Translations under genes and position numbers: made by a program
Shown: positions 1 to 7,682 of the stretch, in pieces
Layout of the letters: each line of letters begins with the position of its first letter
Position numbering within the stretch: position 1 is the stretch's first letter
Origin: an uncultured Spirochaetales bacterium
GTDB taxonomy: Bacteria > Spirochaetota > Spirochaetia > Sphaerochaetales > Sphaerochaetaceae
Direction: 5' to 3'
Assembly: GCA_949295125.1 (NCBI GenBank)
Contig: CASFJV010000002.1
Location: forward strand, 1 to 60,226
Length of the DNA: 60,226 bases
Notes under the pieces: generated by a model
Seen by the model: only the letters and a program-made list of their open reading frames with translations
Databases searched by the model: none
What the model was told of the DNA's origin: nothing

Positions 1-680
1 ACCTCCTTCTCTGAATTCTTTATCCTTTCCATGGTCTTTCTTATGTACTCATTATATATCATTTCAGGCTCTGACTCTGTAAGATCATGGATGAGCCTTC
101 CAACACTGTCATCACCCTTATGCGTAAGTGTGACATACACCCTGCACTCTGATTGGTCCACAACATATCCTTCCTCGCTCATCCATCTTGCTCTATGGAT
201 GGCCTTTCCATCCCTGAAGCGGTCATAGCCCTCCATTATGAGCATGACAAGGTCTGGAAGGGCATCATAGCCATCCCCCTTATGGACGAAGCGCATTGCA
301 AATGATGAGCTCTCATACCTCAGGCGCTGGCTGAAATGAGGATCAGATCTTAACTGCATCTCATATATGATGTACCTGCCATCTCCTGTTTTGGCAAAGC
401 TGTCATAAACAGTATCCTTCCCTCCTAATGGATTTGCCATATAATGCTGCACCCGGACATCCTTTATCTCCACATTCTCCATGCCGGGGATGAATGTGCG
501 CGCAAGGATCTCTGCAAACTTCCTTCCTCCAAGTTCAAGGCCCCTGTTGAACATCCTGTTCTCAGAAAACGGCAGGCTTCTTATGTAATCTTCCTTTTCT
601 TTCTGGCTGAGGCTGTTCCACATCATCCTGCCTCCTCCATCAGGATGTGAGCAGAAAATCACTTCAATTTCCTTTTCCAT
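1..680 (-). CDS. Rpn/PD-(D/E)XK-type recombination-promoting nuclease (partial)
   Basis: An open frame of 226 codons starts at the ATG at 680 behind AGGAGG and runs off the left edge without a stop, so the C-terminus is missing. The protein has the pattern of the Rpn/PDDEXK_2 transposase-like family: an acidic KDTVYDSFAKTGDG segment, then IIYEMQLRSDPHFSQRLRYES, matching the family's D...(E)MQ...R..Y core with Glu and Gln as catalytic-type residues. Known members are Mg-dependent DNA endonucleases that promote recombination and spread in many copies. It faces away from the transport operon. Which subfamily it belongs to cannot be told from this fragment. Confidence 0.75.
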   Translation of the reverse strand, partial: MEKEIEVIFCSHPDGGGRMMWNSLSQKEKEDYIRSLPFSENRMFNRGLELGGRKFAEILARTFIPGMENVEIKDVRVQHYMANPLGGKDTVYDSFAKTGDGRYIIYEMQLRSDPHFSQRLRYESSSFAMRFVHKGDGYDALPDLVMLIMEGYDRFRDGKAIHRARWMSEEGYVVDQSECRVYVTLTHKGDDSVGRLIHDLTESEPEMIYNEYIRKTMERIKNSEKE

Positions 681-955
681 AAATCCTCCTTTCAGGCTTT
701 ACTTGCCCTTCTTCTCTTTTAAATGCCTAAAAGTGGAAATCTGCCAACTTTTTCCTGGGAAATCATGGAGAACATATAAGCCATGCCTTTCCTGGCATTA
801 CCCTGATAATTAGCGGCTTTAGTTGGAATTAAACACTCATTTCTTACGCATAAAAGCTTACGTAAGGTTTTAATACGGAATATATATCATTATATTACAA
901 GAAATTATTTTGCTTTTATCTTGTCTATTTCAGTCTTTTGCACTATATTTCTGCT
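681..955. promoter_or_regulatory. Divergent intergenic region with promoter of the sugar transport operon
   Basis: On the plus strand TTGTCT (921-926) and TATATT (944-949) are 17 nt apart and place transcription start at or next to the ATG at 956. A perfect 10-bp palindrome CTTACGTAAG lies at 857-866, with a CTTACG half copy at 843-848, a possible operator. On the minus strand TTGGCA and TTTAAA precede the Rpn gene. A weak ATGCC/GGCAT hairpin lies near 784-798. No gene is visible here. Confidence 0.5.
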
Positions 956-1813
956 ATGCACAAGCATAATGATAAGAGAGCATATTTATATATACTGCCA
1001 GCCCTGGCATTGACATTTCTCTTCTCATACTATCCCTTCTTCAAGGCGTTCATCTCATCATTTTTTACAGAGAACCAGATGGGAGAGCTCATTTCCTTTG
1101 TAGGACTGGATAACTATAAGGCACTATTTTCAAACCAGTATTTCATCCAAAGCATCAGGACAACGCTTCTTATAACGGTGATATTCGTTCCTGTAAACAC
1201 TTTCCTTACCCTGCTTGCAGCGTCATTTGTAAGAAGGGAAAGCAGATCCAATGAGATAATTGGGTCAGTCTACATAATACCGCTGGCATTCTCCATGTCG
1301 CTTTCTGCCCTGATATTCAAGCAGATGTTCAATCCGTCAAATTCAATCATCAACAGGATCTTTGGACTAGACATAATCTGGCTCAATGACAGGACTTCAG
1401 CATTGATTGCCATAATTGCGCTCTGCGTGTTCCTTGACTTTGCTTTGGATTATATTCTCATTCTGTCCGCATTCAGGAAGATTGAGAGGAATATCATTGA
1501 GGCATCTCTCATTGACGGGGCAAATGAGGCACAGCGCTATTTCCTGATTGAACTGCCGCAGATAAGCTCAACACTGCTGATGACTGTATTCATAGCACTC
1601 AAGGATGTGCTCCTGATATCCGCACCGGTAATGCTGATGACAGAAGGCGGGCCATTCAGGAGTACTGAAACCATCATGTACTATTACTACATAGAGGCAT
1701 TCAGGGGATCAAATAAGGCGGCAGAAAGCACAATCAGCTCACTTGTTGTCCTCTTTTCCGCATTTCTGCTTGCCGCCTACTCCATTCTCCAGAAAAGGAG
1801 GAGGCATGCTTAA
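956..1813 (+). CDS. Sugar ABC transporter permease, MalF/UgpA type
   Basis: This is the first inner-membrane permease of a carbohydrate-uptake ABC system. It has about six hydrophobic segments and the cytoplasmic EAA loop EASLIDGANEAQ at about residues 182-193, which contacts the ATPase in this family. The length of 285 aa is typical. The ATG at 956 is preferred over a TTG at 938 because neither has a Shine-Dalgarno, while a good promoter ends six nt before 956, suggesting a leaderless message. It overlaps the next permease by 8 nt. No ATPase gene is present; a shared MsmK-like ATPase elsewhere is the usual arrangement. The substrate is unknown. Confidence 0.9.
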   Translation: MHKHNDKRAYLYILPALALTFLFSYYPFFKAFISSFFTENQMGELISFVGLDNYKALFSNQYFIQSIRTTLLITVIFVPVNTFLTLLAASFVRRESRSNEIIGSVYIIPLAFSMSLSALIFKQMFNPSNSIINRIFGLDIIWLNDRTSALIAIIALCVFLDFALDYILILSAFRKIERNIIEASLIDGANEAQRYFLIELPQISSTLLMTVFIALKDVLLISAPVMLMTEGGPFRSTETIMYYYYIEAFRGSNKAAESTISSLVVLFSAFLLAAYSILQKRRRHA

Positions 1814-2603
1814 AAAAACATTTGCAGCAATCCTTGCCATCATCGTCATCTTTCCGCTTATCTATGTGATATCACTGTCACTATTCAGCCCGAGGGACTT
1901 CAACTCAACTCCTGCAAGATTCTTCCCTTCAAGCCCTGAACTTGGCAATTATGTGAGGGCTCTGTCCAATGCAAGATTTATCCGCTACAGCATAAACAGC
2001 ATAATTACGGCCCTTCTCTCTGCAGTCATCAGGACAGCAATTGTAATACTATCATCCTACGCATTCTCATTTCTTAATTTCAGGGGCAGGAAAACACTGC
2101 TTTTCTTCCTCCTGCTCTCTGCATTTATCCCGCAGGACGGACTTCTTTATGAAAACTATGTGAGTGTATCCAGGATGCATCTCCTGAACACTTACCTGGG
2201 GATAATAATCACCAGCCTCTTCAGCGCAACGCAGCTGATGATGCTGCTTACTGCCATGAAAAGCCTCTCAAGGGATGAATATGATGCAGCGCGCGTAGAT
2301 GGAGCAAGGGATATCACAATACTTACCCATATAATTATTCCCCTCACTAAAGGGGTGGTAATCACAATATTCATCCAAAGCTTTATAAGCGTATTCAACG
2401 CATACCTATGGCCGCTTCTGGTGACAAATACAGAAAGGATGAGGACGCTTCAGATCGGAATCGGCCTGATGGGATATGAGGAGTCAGGAAGGCTTGGAGC
2501 GCTTTTTGCAACGCTCGTTGCCGTTCTGGTTCCATTCATTGCACTTGTGCTCTTTTCGAGGAAACTCATAATCAGGGCTCTGGCTGACAGCCTGAGCTAT
2601 TAG
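1806..2603 (+). CDS. Sugar ABC transporter permease, MalG/UgpE type
   Basis: This is the second permease of the heterodimer (265 aa, about six membrane segments). The EAA loop is DEYDAARVDGARD, followed by the conserved IPL. The start at 1806 follows AGGAGG inside the end of the upstream gene; the open frame extends further upstream, but those residues are not permease-like. The stop is TAG, followed immediately by the binding-protein gene 10 nt downstream. It should form the channel with the upstream permease and receive substrate from the binding protein. Confidence 0.9.
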   Translation: MLKKTFAAILAIIVIFPLIYVISLSLFSPRDFNSTPARFFPSSPELGNYVRALSNARFIRYSINSIITALLSAVIRTAIVILSSYAFSFLNFRGRKTLLFFLLLSAFIPQDGLLYENYVSVSRMHLLNTYLGIIITSLFSATQLMMLLTAMKSLSRDEYDAARVDGARDITILTHIIIPLTKGVVITIFIQSFISVFNAYLWPLLVTNTERMRTLQIGIGLMGYEESGRLGALFATLVAVLVPFIALVLFSRKLIIRALADSLSY

Positions 2604-2613
2604 GAGGAATCTA

Positions 2614-3885
2614 ATGAAAAAAACCGCTTTTCTGTTTCTTCTCTTCCTGATTCCCTGCCTTGTATTTGCTGAGGGAGCAAGAGAAGAAAACGTAACAACA
2701 GTTACAGTATGGCATTCAAACAACGGCCTGCTGGAAGAGGCATTTTTAAGCCTTGTTGATGAATTCAATTCAACACATGAGGATATCAGGATCGATGCCA
2801 TCTACCAGGGCAGGGCAAATGATGTGCTCACAAGCGTGAATGCCGCTACCCTTGCAGGATCAGGCCTTCCAGACATAGCACAGCTGGATGCGACTGCAGG
2901 ACTCGATATGATGTATAACGGAAATCTTGTAAGCGTGGAAGAACTGGGAGCTGACACATCAGAGCTCATAGAGAGCGCTTATGCTGCATATGACAGTGCT
3001 TCAGGGCATATAGGGGTACCGTTAAATGCTTCATCCCTTCTCTTTTACTACAATGCAGACCTGTTCCGGGAAGCCGGCGTCAGCGTTCCAGGGACACTGG
3101 ATGAATTTGCAGAGATAGCACCCGTCATAAAGCAGAAGACAGGAATTTACGCATTTGCCGGAGTCCCAACGACATATGAACTCGTTACATTCCTTGGTTC
3201 CCAGAATGGCGGAGAGTATATAGCAGACAACAGGAACGGGCATGATGGAGTATCCAGTTCAGTTCTCTTTGATTCAAATTCCTCGTTTGAGAATTTCCTT
3301 AACAAGTGGAAAGCACTGTATGATACAGGAGCTGTGAACAACCTCACAAGCGGAGTGAGCAGTGCTTTCTATTCAGGCCAGACAGCCAGCATGCTTGCCT
3401 CCTCCTCCAACCTATCTACAGTACTTGAGAATACAGATGGACTCTTTGAAGTGGGAGTTGCCTTTGTCCCTATGGTTGATGAGAATGCAACAGGAGGAGT
3501 AAACATCGGAGGCGGATGCCTTGCTTCCTTCACATCATCTGATGCAGTAAGGGAAGTTATTGAGTTCTTCATCTCAGAAGAGGCTCAGACTTACTGGGCT
3601 GAGCATACTGGATACATGCCGGTAAACAGGAACAGCGCAGAGAGTGAGCAGTGGAAGAGCTTTACAGCAGAGAATCCGCTTTATTCAGTGGCATTGGAAC
3701 AGGCAATGGCTTCAGATGAGAAGGTGATCGGGCTCTGGATACCATCAGCATACCAGGTGTACTACTCATTCCAGAGTACAATAGCATCAGTCCTTGACGG
3801 GTCACTGACTGTTGATGATGCCGTTTCCCAGATGGCCAATATGATAAACACATGCCTGGATGAGTACAGAAGGCAGAATGGTTGA
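2614..3885 (+). CDS. Sugar ABC transporter substrate-binding protein
   Basis: This is an extracytoplasmic solute-binding protein of the family-1 sugar type (423 aa). A signal peptide of about 19 residues ends LVFA before EGAREE, the EGA start common in spirochaete binding proteins. The mature part shows VTVWHSNNG, the GSGLPDIAQLDA region and a C-terminal helical lobe, as in the MalE/UgpB group. It starts behind GGAGGAA and is the third gene of the operon. The stop overlaps the start of the isomerase gene. The substrate cannot be read from the sequence, though the coupled isomerase suggests a sugar that needs isomerising or epimerising. Confidence 0.9.
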   Translation: MKKTAFLFLLFLIPCLVFAEGAREENVTTVTVWHSNNGLLEEAFLSLVDEFNSTHEDIRIDAIYQGRANDVLTSVNAATLAGSGLPDIAQLDATAGLDMMYNGNLVSVEELGADTSELIESAYAAYDSASGHIGVPLNASSLLFYYNADLFREAGVSVPGTLDEFAEIAPVIKQKTGIYAFAGVPTTYELVTFLGSQNGGEYIADNRNGHDGVSSSVLFDSNSSFENFLNKWKALYDTGAVNNLTSGVSSAFYSGQTASMLASSSNLSTVLENTDGLFEVGVAFVPMVDENATGGVNIGGGCLASFTSSDAVREVIEFFISEEAQTYWAEHTGYMPVNRNSAESEQWKSFTAENPLYSVALEQAMASDEKVIGLWIPSAYQVYYSFQSTIASVLDGSLTVDDAVSQMANMINTCLDEYRRQNG

Positions 3886-4678
3886 AGAATTTTCCACTAA
3901 CACAAACCTCATAGCATTCAACAGGGAAAGGATTGTACGTGACATGGACAGCCTGATCCCTGTCTATGCCTCTTATGGCATCAGGAATCTTGACCTGAAT
4001 TTCTGCGAGATGATGAGGCCTGAGAGCCGGCTGAATGATTCACGGTCAAAAGGATACATAAGAAGGCTGGAAGATCTCAGGAAAGAATACGGGCTTAACT
4101 ATATAGGATCCCATGCTCCGTATTCCCAGAAAGGAGAAAAGGAAGGAGAAACAGAATATAAGATTTTCAGGGCAATTGAATTTGCAGCCATTCTCAGATG
4201 CCCATATATTGTGGTCCACCCGGTAAGGGGAACAGTGGAAGAGAACATCAGGTACTATGGGAAGTTCAGGGGCTCAGGAATACTCATCGCAATTGAGAAC
4301 ATGGAAAGTGATAAAGAGATCTCAAGGCATTCAGAGATTAATGAAATCATAGCAAGCAATCCGGAAGGCCTGAGAGCCCTTTTTGACACAGGGCATGCAA
4401 ATCTTCTTGGCCTGGACCTTAAAGAGGAAATCATGGGGTACAAAGATAATCTCATAGGCCTTCATATCCACGACAATGACGGGAGATCTGACCAGCATCT
4501 CATTCCTTTCATGGGAAACATCGACTGGAGATCTTTCATCTCAGGCCTCAGGGAGATTGGCTATAAGGGACTGCTCACATACGAGGCTATGTATTATTCC
4601 AGGAATCTTTCAATCAATGATGAAGGAAAGGTCATAAGGGAAGCAGTCAGTGCATTCAACCGTCTGATTCACTTTTGA
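3878..4678 (+). CDS. Sugar phosphate isomerase/epimerase (xylose isomerase-like TIM barrel)
   Basis: This belongs to the AP-endonuclease-2/xylose-isomerase-like superfamily. Metal and substrate loops are visible in order: GSHAPYS, VVHPVRG, IAIENME, LFDTGHANLLG, GLHIHDNDG with DQHLIPFMG, and a final YEAMY. The start at 3878 gives an 8-nt overlap with the binding-protein gene, has GAAGG upstream, and mirrors the permease overlap; an in-frame ATG at 3860 is possible. As last gene of the transport operon it probably acts in the cytoplasm on the imported sugar. Its 3' end overlaps the convergent merR-type gene by 23 nt. The exact reaction is unknown. Confidence 0.85.
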   Translation: MVEEFSTNTNLIAFNRERIVRDMDSLIPVYASYGIRNLDLNFCEMMRPESRLNDSRSKGYIRRLEDLRKEYGLNYIGSHAPYSQKGEKEGETEYKIFRAIEFAAILRCPYIVVHPVRGTVEENIRYYGKFRGSGILIAIENMESDKEISRHSEINEIIASNPEGLRALFDTGHANLLGLDLKEEIMGYKDNLIGLHIHDNDGRSDQHLIPFMGNIDWRSFISGLREIGYKGLLTYEAMYYSRNLSINDEGKVIREAVSAFNRLIHF

Positions 4679-5108
4679 AAAACGTGCATCTCTCTTTATA
4701 CTGGCATTCAAGGCAAAGAGTGCCCGGACACTGCTGGAAATTGCCTTCAGCATCCTCCAGCTGCCTGATATGCCATTCCAGTTCATCTATGTGCTCTTCT
4801 ATCTTCTTTTTCCTTTCAAGGCTCTCAGAGAGCTTCATGCGGTACCTGCTCAAGAGTTCAAGCCTTCTCTTATTTCCGCTGGAATCCCTGTCCTTCAGCC
4901 TGATTATGGATCTTATCTCATCCAAGGTGAAGCCAAGGCTTTTCAGCTCAATGATGCGCCTTAAGTAGATGATAACCTCTTCTGAATAGTACCTTTGCCC
5001 ACCAGCTGTCCTGTAGGCTTTGATAAGCCCTTCTTCCTCATAATACCTCAGTGTGCGTACAGTAAGCCCTGTCAGCCCTGCCAGCTCTCCAATCTTATAG
5101 CGCTTCAT
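4656..5108 (-). CDS. MerR-family regulator with C-terminal four-cysteine motif
   Basis: The N-terminus (YKIGELAGLTGLTVRTLRYYEEEGLI) is a textbook MerR winged helix, followed by a dimerising coiled coil at about residues 75-120. The C-terminus reads CPGTLCLECQYKERC, giving C-x4-C-x2-C-x5-C. SoxR binds [2Fe-2S] through C-x2-C-x-C-x5-C, so the spacing is related but different, and the ligand (metal, cluster or thiol switch) is open. It is 150 aa long. It is divergent from radC; an imperfect palindrome near 5124-5135 between them could be its operator. The regulon is unknown. Confidence 0.85.
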   Translation of the reverse strand: MKRYKIGELAGLTGLTVRTLRYYEEEGLIKAYRTAGGQRYYSEEVIIYLRRIIELKSLGFTLDEIRSIIRLKDRDSSGNKRRLELLSRYRMKLSESLERKKKIEEHIDELEWHIRQLEDAEGNFQQCPGTLCLECQYKERCTFFKSESDG

Positions 5109-5197
5109 TCTTCCATTCTAGACAAATGTACGTTTTAATGCGAGACAGGCTGAGCTGATTTGGCATATTTCAGCTTTCCTGGCATTAAAAGGATATG
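5109..5197. promoter_or_regulatory. Divergent region merR-type gene / radC with possible operator
   Basis: In this 89-nt gap AAATGTACGTTT (5124-5135) is nearly palindromic (five of six pairs) and lies close to the merR-type start, where an autoregulatory MerR operator would be expected. AAAAGGA at 5187-5193 is the radC ribosome-binding site. No clear -35/-10 pair was identified. Confidence 0.3.
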
Positions 5198-5833
5198 ATG
5201 AAGAAAGACAAGATAAGGTATTCAGGACCATCTGCACTCGATGACTATGAGATAATATGCACCCTCCTTGAACCGTTTTGCCTGGAGGAAGGCTTTGAGA
5301 AGAGGATTGCAGGAGAGATAGCTAAAATGCTGGATAGGAACAGGAACATCTATGTTGCAAAGCTCATGGCAATTGAAGGGATGAGGGAAGAGATTGCCTC
5401 AGTGGTAGTTGCTGCTATTGAGCTATCAAGGAGATGGCCGCGCTCCAGGATAAGGAAGATAGCAAATTCCGATGATGCATACAGCGAGATAAGGCATTAT
5501 GCGACAAGGGAACAGGAACAGATAATTGTAATTGCCATAAACGGAGCAAAGGAAATACTTTTTTCTGAAGTCGTTGCACTCGGCTCTGCTTCATGCTGCT
5601 ATATCAATCCCCGCGATATCTTCACGGATGCGGTCAGAAGCAGGGCAAGAGCAATAATAATTGCCCATAACCACCCTTCCAGCTCTCTTGAGGCAAGTGA
5701 TGCAGACATAAAATTCACAAAAAGGATCTCATATCTTGGATCAATGCTGGGAATTCCCCTGCTGGACCATCTTATAATTTCAAAAGATGGCTATGTGTCC
5801 CTCGGAAAACTGGGGCATTTGCAGAATCCATAG
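5198..5833 (+). CDS. radC: RadC/JAB-domain protein
   Basis: This RadC-family protein carries the MPN/JAB metal-binding motif AHNHPSSSLEASDAD near residue 165, with His, His, Ser and Asp in place, and the preceding ALGSASCCYINPRDIF strand. About 211 aa is usual. Two ATGs are adjacent (5195, 5198); 5198 sits at better distance from AAAAGGA. Despite the name, the role of RadC in repair is unproven; the family is common on mobile and defence-related DNA. The last codons lie inside a 135-bp segment repeated at 7090-7223, the edge of an insertion. Confidence 0.88.
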   Translation: MKKDKIRYSGPSALDDYEIICTLLEPFCLEEGFEKRIAGEIAKMLDRNRNIYVAKLMAIEGMREEIASVVVAAIELSRRWPRSRIRKIANSDDAYSEIRHYATREQEQIIVIAINGAKEILFSEVVALGSASCCYINPRDIFTDAVRSRARAIIIAHNHPSSSLEASDADIKFTKRISYLGSMLGIPLLDHLIISKDGYVSLGKLGHLQNP

Positions 5834-5905
5834 AACTTCACTCAAGCACTTTCTCGATAAGCACGAGATTTACCCCGGCAATGCCATTGAAAACTGTAGG
5901 GACAT
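5771..5905. repeat. Direct repeat copy A (radC 3' end plus GNAT 3' end)
   Basis: This copy holds the last codons of radC, its stop, and 70 bp that match the antisense of the GNAT gene's C-terminus. It aligns with 7090-7223 at about 93% by eye (nine substitutions and one deleted G). Copy A serves the intact radC. The GNAT part here is a dead fragment. Confidence 0.9.
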
Positions 5906-6114
5906 ATGGAAAGTACCGTAAAAAGGACAAAGAGAACCGTAAGAACCATGATCTTAAACTCTTTGATGAGAAAATCAGTGAAGCCGCCATAAAAGGCATG
6001 AACAATGTAATTGCAAACAGAGACAGGATTATACGGCGGCTTACAAAATTGCTCTCCACAAATCATAAAATTGACAGGCTCCTCGGCAAGAAGGAAAGCT
6101 TAACAGTATCATGA
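5881..6114 (+). CDS. Small hypothetical protein at island edge
   Basis: This is a 77-residue, very basic and charged reading frame. The first residues are antisense GNAT sequence within repeat copy A, so the true start may lie further in, for example the ATG at 5998. The later part (DEKISEAAIKGMNNVIANRDRI) looks helical. No family is recognised. There is no good ribosome-binding site. It overlaps the next small ORF by 4 nt (ATGA), which suggests the two were once a pair. It may be a fragment. Confidence 0.3.
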   Translation: MPLKTVGTYGKYRKKDKENRKNHDLKLFDEKISEAAIKGMNNVIANRDRIIRRLTKLLSTNHKIDRLLGKKESLTVS

Positions 6115-6345
6115 ATGAAATGGTTGAAAAATCTGATTCAATCCTATCATGGAATAGCAGTACATATGCCAGTTCTAATCCCGAATATGCGAAAGTAAAA
6201 GATGCCTTCGAATCCGCAGCTAATGAACTCAGGACAGTCGTGGCTCAGATTATGCGCAGCAGGGCACAGTGCCTCGCATCGGCTTGTACTCAATGTACTG
6301 AAAGAGTACGCCAGCCAGATTGAATCATTCTCAGAGAATTTATGA
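6111..6345 (+). pseudogene. Small hypothetical gene, apparently frameshifted
   Basis: The ATG at 6111 overlaps the preceding stop. The frame starts MNEMVEKSDSILSW and looks like a helical protein up to about residue 52, then becomes cysteine-rich and stops at 6323. In the neighbouring frame a natural continuation LNVLKEYASQIESFSENL runs to a stop at 6343-6345, so a one-base slip near 6275-6290 has probably broken the gene. No family is recognised. Short, and support is limited. Confidence 0.35.
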
Positions 6346-6399
6346 GTATCTGTCATAGACATGATAGTAGTATACAGCAAGGAAGATATCAGGCTTATC

Positions 6400-6990
6400 C
6401 TAAGAAATGGAAGCTTTATCCTTTGCTGAGTCCTTACTCTTTTTGCCTTCAAAACGCGGTTGAAGGATAAAATGTAAATATGATTCTACAAACTTTGAAA
6501 CAAAACGATTGCTTGATTCTGTAAATATAATGTCTATCCGCTGAAGGTTTTCTTCCATCCAGCATTTAACATTATCATCACAAACAGGCTTGTTTTCTTT
6601 TGTGCGAAATTCATTGCTCTCTACGATTGATTTAGCTAAGGTGCTTTTTGCTGAACGCGGATTATAGTGCTGACTAAAGAATCGAGCACTACTTTTCCCT
6701 CCGACCTCTCCAATCTTTAAATATTTTTTTCCATCAGGATAGTAAAACACATAAACAGCAGAATTAAATAAAGATTCTTCATTGGCAACCTTTAGTTCTT
6801 GGCGAACTTTCTTTTCTGTTGGTTTTGTCTCAGTATGAGGGCAGCCGCGATCAAACACTTTGAATTCTATCTGGTCAGAATAGTTTTTCATGCCAAAAGT
6901 TAGGAGTTGATTAACCAGATTTCTAAAATAATTTGCCATATCGGTCTGTTGTTGAATTTCAGCATTATTGCTTCCAATTTCATTATTCAT
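6400..6990 (-). CDS. GIY-YIG-like nuclease domain protein
   Basis: This 196-aa protein has VYVFYYPDGKKYLKIGEVGG at about residues 79-98, which fits the paired tyrosine/glycine strands of the GIY-YIG fold (KIG in place of YIG). ARFFSQHYNP then supplies an Arg, and FVESYLHFILQPRFEGK a late Glu, the expected order of catalytic residues. Reading this as a nuclease is an inference. It is the only substantial gene of the island. No Shine-Dalgarno precedes the ATG; a perfect 15-bp palindrome (6997-7011) lies directly upstream and could be an autoregulatory site. No methyltransferase partner is present. Confidence 0.55.
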   Translation of the reverse strand: MNNEIGSNNAEIQQQTDMANYFRNLVNQLLTFGMKNYSDQIEFKVFDRGCPHTETKPTEKKVRQELKVANEESLFNSAVYVFYYPDGKKYLKIGEVGGKSSARFFSQHYNPRSAKSTLAKSIVESNEFRTKENKPVCDDNVKCWMEENLQRIDIIFTESSNRFVSKFVESYLHFILQPRFEGKKSKDSAKDKASIS

Positions 6991-6996
6991 TTTATA

Positions 6997-7011
6997 AACA
7001 TATCATATGTT
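6997..7011. promoter_or_regulatory. Palindrome upstream of the GIY-YIG-like gene
   Basis: AACATAT-C-ATATGTT is a perfect inverted repeat with 7-bp arms, 7 nt upstream of the ATG at 6990. TAGCCATAG followed by GAATA or CAATA occurs twice just beyond it (about 7014-7048). The position suits a repressor or control-protein site. Function is inferred from location only. Confidence 0.35.
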
Positions 7012-7089
7012 ATATAGCCATAGGAATATCCATTTAGCCATAGCAATACTATTTTCGGTTAATTGTATTCTTTGTAAAGAATAACTTTT

Positions 7090-7223
7090 CTTATAACCTC
7101 AAAAGATGGCTATGTGTCCCTCGGGAAGCTGGGCATTTGCAGAATCCATAGGACTTTATTCAAGCACTTTCTCGATAAGCACGAGATTTACCCCGGCAAT
7201 GCCATTGAAAACCGTAGGGACAC
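7090..7223. repeat. Direct repeat copy B (radC 3' fragment plus GNAT 3' end)
   Basis: This is the second copy of the segment at 5771-5905. Here the radC part is a fragment with a one-base deletion that would shift the frame, while the GNAT part is the real C-terminal coding end of the gene at 7156-7682. The two copies bracket the foreign 1.2 kb at 5906-7089. Confidence 0.9.
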
Positions 7224-7682
7224 ATCCGATCTCCCTGTATCCAAGACTGCGGTACATTGCCCTTGCCCGTAAGTTCCTCTCGTTCGTATCCATCCTGAGG
7301 TCATGGCATCCTTTTTTCTTCGCATACTCCTCATAGAATGCTACGAACTTCTTTCCCCATCCCCTGCTGGAAGCTCTGGGGCTTATGGCAAGGGTATGGA
7401 GAACCATCACATCATCATCTTCCGAGTCCCTGAGCCATGCGCCATGCACATATGCATCCTTAACCTGGATCTGGTTTATGATCGCTGATCCCACTATCCT
7501 GCCTGATTCATCCAGCTCGACAAAAAGATCACCGCGAAAAAGGCATCCAGGGCAGTCTGCCTTGTCGGATACACTCCACGCTGCCACATGACACATGCCT
7601 TCCCTTCCTCTTCCATGGTATGTATCTCATCATATATTGCTGCGACTTTCTCAACATCGCTTAATTCTGCTTTACGTATCAT
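7156..7682 (-). pseudogene. GNAT-family N-acetyltransferase, frameshifted
   Basis: Two frames together make one GNAT protein. The N-terminal part from the ATG at 7682 (MIRKAELSDVEKVAAIYDEI) runs to TALDAFF. The remainder, in another frame, carries the acetyl-CoA loop ISPRASSRGWGKKF and the late N-x3-A-x2-Y-x2-LGY motif, ending at 7156. The frames join at a run of five A (7537-7541); one more base would restore a continuous 176-residue protein. This is either a real slip-strand mutation or a homopolymer sequencing error. The 3' end is shared with the repeat at 5771-5905. The ATG overlaps the stop of the pentapeptide gene. Confidence 0.8.

Larger units (their letters stand above)
5906..7089. 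mobile_element. Inserted 1.2 kb island between duplicated radC/GNAT junctions
   Basis: Before insertion radC and the GNAT gene were evidently convergent with a 3-4 bp gap, as both junction copies still show. The inserted DNA is more AT-rich than its neighbours, especially 6360-7080, and holds two small plus-strand ORFs and one minus-strand GIY-YIG-like gene. No transposase or terminal inverted repeat was seen, so the mechanism may be recombination between homologous but diverged copies. Confidence 0.6.

Noticed and set aside
784..798. ATGCC/GGCAT hairpin as a terminator
   Set aside because: Only five pairs and no T-run on either strand.
938..955. TTG start at 938 for the first permease
   Set aside because: No Shine-Dalgarno, and the -10 box lies inside these codons, so transcription should start at about 956.
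4656..5108. Calling the MerR protein SoxR or CueR
   Set aside because: The cysteine spacing fits neither subfamily, and no target gene supports either name.
5771..7223. IS element with target-site duplication
   Set aside because: The flanking copies are 135 bp and about 7% diverged, and no transposase or terminal inverted repeat is present between them.
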